From JBBDYH01 sp040901795 (GTDB taxonomy: Bacteria > Planctomycetota > Planctomycetia > Pirellulales > JALHPA01): 64,000 nucleotides of DNA. The translations under genes and the position numbers were made by a program. The DNA lies in the NCBI GenBank assembly GCA_040901795.1, contig JBBDYH010000167.1:62001-126000 (forward strand), in the 5' to 3' direction. The first letter of the stretch is position 1. The number at the start of each line of letters is the position of its first letter. The notes under the pieces were generated by a model that made no database searches, was not told where the DNA came from, and saw nothing but the letters and a program-made list of their open reading frames with translations. Positions 59,292-64,000 of the stretch are shown here, in pieces.

Positions 59292-59875
59292 ATGCCAAAA
59301 AGGACAAATGACTTTCAAAAACTGGTGGCCAGGATTCACCGAGCGTTTGCGCCAGACGGAGCTGTGGTGACGGAATCAGCGATGACGCAGATACAAAACA
59401 GGTGGCCAAGAACGGCCGCATTGTGTGCATGTGCTGCAAGAAGGATCACGGAATCCTGAGTGAATGGATCAAGTCCAGCATAGCTCCTTTGATGGAACCA
59501 GCTTCAGAGGCGCAACAGCTTCTGGTGAATGCTGTTCGTGCATCACCGGACGGCCAAGCTTATCTTTCCGTCACTCTTCCCTTAAAGGAAAAGCATCGAA
59601 TCATATTCCAAGACCTGGAGTACGACGTCAGGGAGGTAACTATCCACGTCCATGCCGTGGCGGCCACCGCAGAGCTTCAATTAAGGCAGTTCCAACTTAG
59701 TTCCCCCGACGGTCCCATGAAGCTCGTAAGCGAACTCGGCGCAACGATCGCCGGCAAGAAAGTCAGAATTACATTCCCGGACGGCGGCGAATCGAGGCGA
59801 ATTTGCGTTCAGATTGACAAGGCAGACACAGCAGCGGACGCCAGCATAACGGCAGGAAAGACGGCGAGTTGGTGA
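59292..59875 (+). pseudogene. Decayed restriction-endonuclease-like gene
   Basis: ATG 59292 starts MPKRTNDFQKLVARIHRAFAPDGAVVTESAM, the N-terminus of a nuclease-like family whose members usually continue for 200-300 residues with a restriction-endonuclease fold. Here the frame leaves the family after about 35 residues and stops at 59459. A second frame (59402-59875, QQLLVNAVRASPDGQAYLSV, IIFQDLEYDVREVTIHV and on) carries a C-terminal-like part. This looks like an internal deletion plus frameshift. The assignment of the C-terminal part to the same gene is inference. The core with catalytic residues is missing. Confidence 0.55.
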
Positions 59876-59970
59876 TGCTCTACAGCGCGCCCTTGAAGGC
59901 GCGGTCGAGGATGGAGTGGAGAAGGGCGTCGAGTTCGGCGGCGACCCTCGCGATAACGAAAGGCTTTGAC

Positions 59971-61608
59971 ATGCATGTCAGGTTCATTTGCGGCGTGGCG
60001 ATTGGTTTAGCGGCGGTCCTGTTCCTAGCAGGGACGACAACGGCGCAACAAGGAAATGGCCAGGGCCCTACGTTGGAGGAGCTCGCAGGTCGTTTGCGGG
60101 ACGGCGACTTTGGGGCTCGTCTACGGACGTTGAATTACATCGGGGCCATGAAGCCGCACGCGAAAGAAATCGCGCCTGACGTTATACGTTTGCTCAAGGA
60201 TCCCAATTACAGGGTCCGGGCCGGCGCGGCCAATGCATTAGGTAACCTGCAAAACGCCTTGCCCGATCTCGGCAAGCAATTTCCCGAGTGTGTGCCTCAA
60301 CTCATCCGGATGCTGTCCGACAAGGATCCGGAAGACCAACATCAATTGGTTCGCCGATTCGCCGCTTACGCGTTGCGGGCTCTCGGTGAGTCGTCGAAGG
60401 CCGCCGTGCCGGGCCTGCTCAAGATTGCCAGCAACAAAGATGACAATGTATCTGTGAGGGCCGAGGCGGTGCAGGCGCTGGGGGAAATTGGGCAGGCCTC
60501 GCCCGAAGTGGTGGCCGCGCTCGTGAAGCTGCTCGATGACCCGGCGCGGATCAACGAGCACTACCCCACCATCGGCAGCACAGCGAGCTCTGCCCTCGGA
60601 CGATTCAAAGCGAACGCCGACGCCGCGCATGTTCTCATCGAGAGGCTCGAACTCACGGACGCTCAAGAGCGCGCGGCGGCCGCGGCAGCGCTTGGTACGA
60701 CGGGATTCGGCATGCCAGAAGCTGAAGATGCCCTGCTGGAACTGCTGGACGATAAGAGTACGGCGGTTCAAAAGGCAGCCTTGTCCTCGCTGGAGGGGAT
60801 CAATGACACCTACGCCTTCTTCTTTCGCCACAATGTCGTTTCGAGTGCGGTGACTGAGAAACGTCGGGCTCTGTTACAAGAGATAGGGCACGATGCCGTT
60901 CGCAAGGCGCCCGTCGGGAAGATTCTGGCGGCGCAAATACGTTTGGGAGAAGGACACCAGCCCAAACGAGCCGACGCACTTCGATTGCTGGTTGAGATCG
61001 ATGCGCGCGAGTATCTGCCGATGCTCAAGGAACAGTTTAACAAATTGGAAAAGAAGACTGTTTACCTGGAAGGGGGCGATCTGCGCCTGCAACTGCTGAT
61101 TACGTTGGCGGCATGGCTGCCCGACAAAGAGGCGGTTCCGTTCTTGATAGGCGTGGATACCGATGCCGACGAAACACCCCAGGTCCGATTTCGCGCCGCC
61201 ATTCTGCTTTGCGAGCGCGGCGACGCGGTATCGGTCTCTCATATCGTCAAGCAGCATCTTGCGGAGGCAGAAAAAGTCAAATCGCTCGTCACGATCGAGA
61301 CACTGCAAAAGTCGCTCGAGGACCGTCGGCTATTTTTCTTTGACCAGGATTTCGAGGGTCGGAAGGCCGTCGGACCTGACGAGCTGAAAAATATTTACCG
61401 CGGCATTCAGTTCGCGCAGTACTTCTATGGTTTACAACGGCGGGAAGCGATTCGGGACCTTTCCCTTTCCAAAATTCGTTTGCACGAAGGGAAAATCGAA
61501 AGCATGCACTTTCGCATGACTGTTCCCTCGGAAGGATGGAGTTTTGAGTTGCGGAAGAAGGGCGACTGGTGGCTACCGTGTAGCTTTCGGATGGAGTACA
61601 TCGAATAA
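59971..61608 (+). CDS. Secreted HEAT-repeat protein
   Basis: The 545-residue precursor has a signal peptide (MHVRFICGVAIGLAAVLFLAG, then TTTAQ). HEAT/PBS-lyase-like repeats follow: IAPDVIRLLKDPNYRVRAGAANALGNL, AVPGLLKIASNKDDNVSVRAEAVQALGEIG, VVAALVKLLDD, AAAALGTTGFGMPEAEDALLELLDD. From about residue 330 the repeat pattern fades into a helical domain, ending in an unrecognised C-terminal part (FRMTVPSEGWSFELRKKGDWWLP) resembling a small beta domain. AAAGG 8 bases upstream supports ATG 59971. A scaffold for protein contacts is likely; partners unknown. Confidence 0.85.
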   Translation: MHVRFICGVAIGLAAVLFLAGTTTAQQGNGQGPTLEELAGRLRDGDFGARLRTLNYIGAMKPHAKEIAPDVIRLLKDPNYRVRAGAANALGNLQNALPDLGKQFPECVPQLIRMLSDKDPEDQHQLVRRFAAYALRALGESSKAAVPGLLKIASNKDDNVSVRAEAVQALGEIGQASPEVVAALVKLLDDPARINEHYPTIGSTASSALGRFKANADAAHVLIERLELTDAQERAAAAAALGTTGFGMPEAEDALLELLDDKSTAVQKAALSSLEGINDTYAFFFRHNVVSSAVTEKRRALLQEIGHDAVRKAPVGKILAAQIRLGEGHQPKRADALRLLVEIDAREYLPMLKEQFNKLEKKTVYLEGGDLRLQLLITLAAWLPDKEAVPFLIGVDTDADETPQVRFRAAILLCERGDAVSVSHIVKQHLAEAEKVKSLVTIETLQKSLEDRRLFFFDQDFEGRKAVGPDELKNIYRGIQFAQYFYGLQRREAIRDLSLSKIRLHEGKIESMHFRMTVPSEGWSFELRKKGDWWLPCSFRMEYIE

Positions 61609-61695
61609 CCCACGGTTCACGCAGTTCGTCCAACTCGCAGCTCGTGAATACCAAGCGTCGAATCGTTGAGTTCTTCAGAAAACATCTACCGGGGC

Positions 61696-61784
61696 CCTAA
61701 CAAAAGGGGACAGGCACCTCGCGGTCGGCCGCAAAACGAGAGGTTTACCCGCACATTGCTCGGAGCCAGTCCCCTTTTGTTAGG
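61696..61784. mobile_element. MITE/REP-like element with 23-bp inverted ends
   Basis: Left end CCTAACAAAAGGGGACAGGCACC (61696-61718) and right end GGAGCCAGTCCCCTTTTGTTAGG (61762-61784) are inverted repeats with 2 mismatches around a 43-base core; total 89 bp. Elements with AAAAGGGGAC(A/T)GGC ends are widespread non-autonomous or REP-like units in several bacterial phyla. No transposase is encoded here. The right end places AGGAG at 61782-61786, 9 bases before the next ATG. Confidence 0.75.
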
Positions 61785-61795
61785 AGTCTTTAGCC

Positions 61796-62278
61796 ATGGC
61801 GTTTTCGCTTCGCTGGCTGTTCGCCCTGGTGCTGGTCGCTGCTATTTTTACGGCCGGTCTCGTTTACCGAACCTCGTTGTCGACTTTTGTCGCGGTTAAC
61901 CTGGGGGTTATCGTTTTGCTCACTGCCACGACAGGTGTCTTGCTGGGCCGGCTGAACCGAACGTTCTGGCTCCCGTTTTGTGTCTTCGGGTGGTTCTACT
62001 TTCTGTCCTCGCTTAATCCCGGCAGCATTAGTGTTCTCAACCGATACTCGCCGGGTTACCAGATCTCAGAGATGGTTACGAGTACCGACAAATATGCGAG
62101 ACCGTCGATGATTGGCGTGACTGAAGAAGTTGCCAGGCGACGTGCGAGAGACTTTGAGGAGCGTGCCGTGTCGCTGCGCCACTTTGAGGAAGTTTCGAAC
62201 ATGTGCCTGGCGCTTATCGCGGGCGGTCTGGCGGGTATCGTTGCCTCTCTTCTCATTCGTCAAAAGCCCGAGAAATAG
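61796..62278 (+). CDS. FSLR-family membrane protein, copy A
   Basis: The 160-residue protein starts MAFSLRWLFALVLVAAIF, with four predicted helices (about 5-22, 25-46, 54-71, 135-153) and a polar insert between helices 3 and 4 (SSLNPGSISVLNRYSPGYQ, then DKYARPSMIGV). The SD site AGGAG comes from the end of the adjacent MITE-like element. Copy B follows 2 bases after its stop. It is related to the protein at 18894. Function unknown. Confidence 0.8.
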   Translation: MAFSLRWLFALVLVAAIFTAGLVYRTSLSTFVAVNLGVIVLLTATTGVLLGRLNRTFWLPFCVFGWFYFLSSLNPGSISVLNRYSPGYQISEMVTSTDKYARPSMIGVTEEVARRRARDFEERAVSLRHFEEVSNMCLALIAGGLAGIVASLLIRQKPEK

Positions 62279-62280
62279 CC

Positions 62281-62841
62281 ATGTCGTTCTCGATTAAGTG
62301 GCTGCTCTGTGCGGTGGCATTTATCGCGGTAAGCCTCGCTGCATTACTGAACGCAAACGAGTTGTGGCGTATCGGCTGCCGCAGTGCCGTCGTGCTTACG
62401 GTGCTGATAGCAATTGCCGGAGCCTTGTGGTCAAGTGGCAAATCACGGGCGTTCTACGGTGGATATGTGCTTTTTGCGCTTGCCTTCTACACGAATCTCT
62501 TCGGTGATCAGTCTGAATTCATTACGGGAAATGCTCTTACAGCGATTCACCAGAGCTTGTTCGAGCCCACAAGCGAAACAGTAACCGGCTCGTTCCATCC
62601 CGTGTCCTATAATGGCGACGTGCTGACGGTAATCCATCAAAAGGACAGCACGTTACTCGTCACTGCGATTCGCCCAAAGCGCCTAGAGTTTCTTGGAGTC
62701 GGGCATGCAATCTTCTCGGTGGCTTGGGGTGTGATCGGCGGCTACGTGGCTATGGGGTTCTATTCGCGCCGCGAGAGTAAGATGCCCTTCTCGTCGATGC
62801 GGGCTATTGCAGCGGATCCCCAGACTACGCTATTGCCATAG
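62281..62841 (+). CDS. FSLR-family membrane protein, copy B
   Basis: The 186-residue protein starts MSFSIKWLLCAVAFIAVSLAALLNANELW. Helices are at about 6-24, 30-47, 53-70 and 150-168, with a polar domain between (SLFEPTSETVTGSFHPVSYN, HQKDSTLLVTAIRPKR). NANELW matches FANDAW in the protein at 18894, indicating closer kinship with that one than with copy A. It is coupled to copy A by a 2-base gap. Function unknown. Confidence 0.8.
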   Translation: MSFSIKWLLCAVAFIAVSLAALLNANELWRIGCRSAVVLTVLIAIAGALWSSGKSRAFYGGYVLFALAFYTNLFGDQSEFITGNALTAIHQSLFEPTSETVTGSFHPVSYNGDVLTVIHQKDSTLLVTAIRPKRLEFLGVGHAIFSVAWGVIGGYVAMGFYSRRESKMPFSSMRAIAADPQTTLLP

Positions 62842-62877
62842 CTGCGCGACATGGCCAAATGTTTTTGTTCCATCCTC

Positions 62878-62920
62878 TTGACAGCTAGCCACAGTTGTGG
62901 TCAACTGGCTACAGTTGTGG
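62878..62920 (+). promoter_or_regulatory. blaI promoter region with two palindromic operator boxes
   Basis: A -35-like TTGACA (62878-62883) is followed by CCACAGTTGTGG (62889-62900) and CTACAGTTGTGG (62909-62920), two near-identical dyads centred exactly 20 bases apart, two helical turns. The TACA-NN-TGTA type core is that of BlaI/MecI/CopY operators. The arrangement fits autoregulation by the BlaI protein encoded downstream. A convincing -10 is not visible between the boxes. Confidence 0.65.
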
Positions 62921-62939
62921 CCAGCGGAGGATTTTCCGG

Positions 62940-63332
62940 ATGACGCGCGAGCTGCAAATCTCGGACGCCGAATGGGCCGTGATGGAGCCGATCTGGGCGG
63001 TCGGCGCCTGCACGGCGGCGGAGGTCATCAAGCAGCGCCGGGCGACGCACGACTGGAATCACAGCACGATCCGTACGCTCTTGGCGCGGCTGGTCGAAAA
63101 GGGGGCGCTGGCGTATGACGTCGACGGATCGCGGTATATCTACCGAGCTGCCGTCTCGCGGCAGCGATGCGTGCGGCAGGAAAGCCGCTCATTCTTGGAG
63201 AAGGCTTTCGGCGGCGACGTCGCGGCGCTCTTGGCACATTTCGTCTCCGAAGCGTCGCTGGATCGGGAGCAGATCGAACAACTCCGCCAGTTGCTCGCTC
63301 AGAAGAAGAATCCCAAGGAGAAACGGACATGA
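62940..63332 (+). CDS. blaI: BlaI/MecI/CopY-family transcriptional repressor
   Basis: The 130-residue winged-helix repressor starts MTRELQISDAEWAVMEPIWAV, followed by the recognition-helix segment TAAEVIKQRRATHDWNHSTIRTLLARLVEKGAL and the wing DGSRYIYRA. The C-terminal helices (FVSEASLDREQIEQLRQLLAQ) dimerise. Relatives are inactivated by cleavage triggered by a BlaR1/M56 membrane protease. Shine-Dalgarno GGAGG 9 bases upstream. The stop overlaps the start of blaR1 (ATGA). Two operator boxes precede it. Confidence 0.93.
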   Translation: MTRELQISDAEWAVMEPIWAVGACTAAEVIKQRRATHDWNHSTIRTLLARLVEKGALAYDVDGSRYIYRAAVSRQRCVRQESRSFLEKAFGGDVAALLAHFVSEASLDREQIEQLRQLLAQKKNPKEKRT

Positions 63333-63590
63333 TCACGCTGCTCGACTCCATCGGTCCGGCGATCTGGCGAGCCTCCTGGCAAGCGGCGGCACTGGCGCTG
63401 TTGGTCCTTTTGCTGTTGCGGTGCTTGGGCGAACGCCTGTCGCCGCGGTGGCGCTTTTGGTTGGGGGGTCGTGGTGGTGCGGCTGCTGGCCGTGACGACG
63501 CCCGCCAGCCCCTGGAGCGCGTTCAATCTGGTCCGCTGGAGTTCTGAGGCGAGCGCGACGGTGATGAGCCGATGCTCTTTCGTCGCGTAA
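63329..63590 (+). pseudogene. BlaR1/M56 sensor protease, truncated by frameshift
   Basis: The ATG at 63329 overlaps the blaI stop in the usual way. It reads MITLLDSIGPAIWRASWQAAALALLVLLLLRCLGERLSPRW (first helix of the M56 family; given in part as RCLGERLSPRWRFWL). At the G-run 63462-63467 the reading frame slips: the expected WGVVVVRLLAVTTPASPWSAFN continues in another frame and stops at 63588-63590. Nothing like the HExxH metallopeptidase core follows. So only about 85 codons survive and the gene is non-functional unless the G-run is a sequencing error and the gene was cut later. Confidence 0.75.
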
Positions 63591-64000
63591 ACCTTACCTA
63601 CCCTGGTGCATCCACAGTGACCCGCTACGGGGCCGTCCCGGCCGAGATCGTCCGCATTGGTAGTGCTGTTCGTCGAAATCGGTAGCCGTTCGCATCTCCT
63701 TTGTCGTGCTCGACGGGGCGAGACGGCGTTGTCGGTGGCTGCGACACTGGCAATTTCGGGGCAGTTGGGCTGATTAGGTTCCTGGTGGGTAAAGACGGCT
63801 CCGCCGGCACAAGGCCGGCGGTGGCCGGGACGAGGGCGATCGTAGATCGCATTCTGGTTGGCAATCACCGCTCCGCCCCGGCAAGCGGGGCGGTGGGCGT
63901 GGAGGGGCAGTTGGTTTAGAGGATGGATGGAGGAATCGTGTCGCCCCGCCGGGGCTATTGTGGATTGTTTGGGGACTGGTTCCGGGCCCTGACGGACCCG
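63591..64000. other. Repeat-bearing spacer after the broken blaR1, no gene seen
   Basis: Contains two hairpins with a GGCA loop region (GCCGCCGGCACAAGGCCGGCGG near 63800-63823 and CCGCCCCGGCAAGCGGGGCGG near 63874-63894). No ORF with a domain is present. The window ends before the next gene. Confidence 0.5.

Noticed and set aside
1..64000. tRNA, rRNA, CRISPR, integrase or complete insertion sequence
   Set aside because: I looked for cloverleaf-type T-loop words, direct repeat-spacer arrays and transposase motifs and found none I could support; weak structured RNAs could escape reading by eye.

Overview
The window looks like part of the chromosome of a planctomycete, probably from the Pirellulales. 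This is inferred from family content, not from a marker gene. The evidence is: three proteins with the planctomycete LEPR-XLL-type N-terminus, two of them giant surface proteins; a DUF1501 protein with a Tat signal; YXWGXW, NHL and HEAT repeat secreted proteins; a BlaI/BlaR1 pair; high GC; and many short palindromic spacer repeats. I see no rRNA, tRNA, CRISPR array, integrase or prophage.

Layout. 0-2 kb: a truncated secreted protein, a small membrane protein, a minimal zincin and a NIP-like aquaporin. 2-7.5 kb: a minus-strand operon of OPT peptide transporter, S46 dipeptidyl-peptidase (DPP7 type) and SirB1-like protein. 7.5-8.3 kb: a PIN toxin-antitoxin pair. 8.6-9.7 kb: a secreted NHL protein. 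9.7-13.6 kb: glgE and treZ. 13.8-20.6 kb: an esterase, a YXWGXW protein, a transglutaminase-like protein, a small membrane protein and a Cys-rich secreted protein. 20.7-32.7 kb: a glycan-related block (two-domain glycosyltransferase, methyltransferase, GT4, rfbA, rfbC, DegT aminotransferase), interrupted by an RTX-type LEPR protein, an LRR protein and a DNA-binding protein. 32.7-48.9 kb: a TPR-redoxin protein and two giant surface proteins (1993 and 2457 aa). 49.5-54.4 kb: rhodanese and SufE, then a second glycan block (GDP-mannose 3,5-epimerase-like, GT4, methyltransferase). 54.4-58.3 kb: DUF1501, a DUF433/DUF5615 toxin-antitoxin pair and proS. 58.3-64 kb: a repeat-rich spacer, a decayed nuclease-like gene, a HEAT protein, two small membrane paralogues, and blaI followed by a broken blaR1.

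How the genes fit together. The S46 peptidase should release dipeptides outside the cytoplasm and the OPT carrier can import peptides, so the operon reads as a peptide-scavenging unit. GlgE and TreZ link glucan and trehalose metabolism. Nucleotide-sugar enzymes, glycosyltransferases and methyltransferases in two blocks point to an extracellular polysaccharide. The two giant proteins are adjacent on one strand and share a C-terminal module of about 390 residues ending in a dockerin-like double Ca-binding motif, so they are probably deployed together at the surface.

The most unusual layer is the repeat content. Families of small hairpins keep a constant loop core (CTCCG or CTCTG) while the arms vary. 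Similar palindromes lie in frame inside coding sequences. One repeat family seems to supply stop codons. A composite pyrimidine tract plus TTGACAACT promoter-like unit occurs twice without an evident gene behind it.
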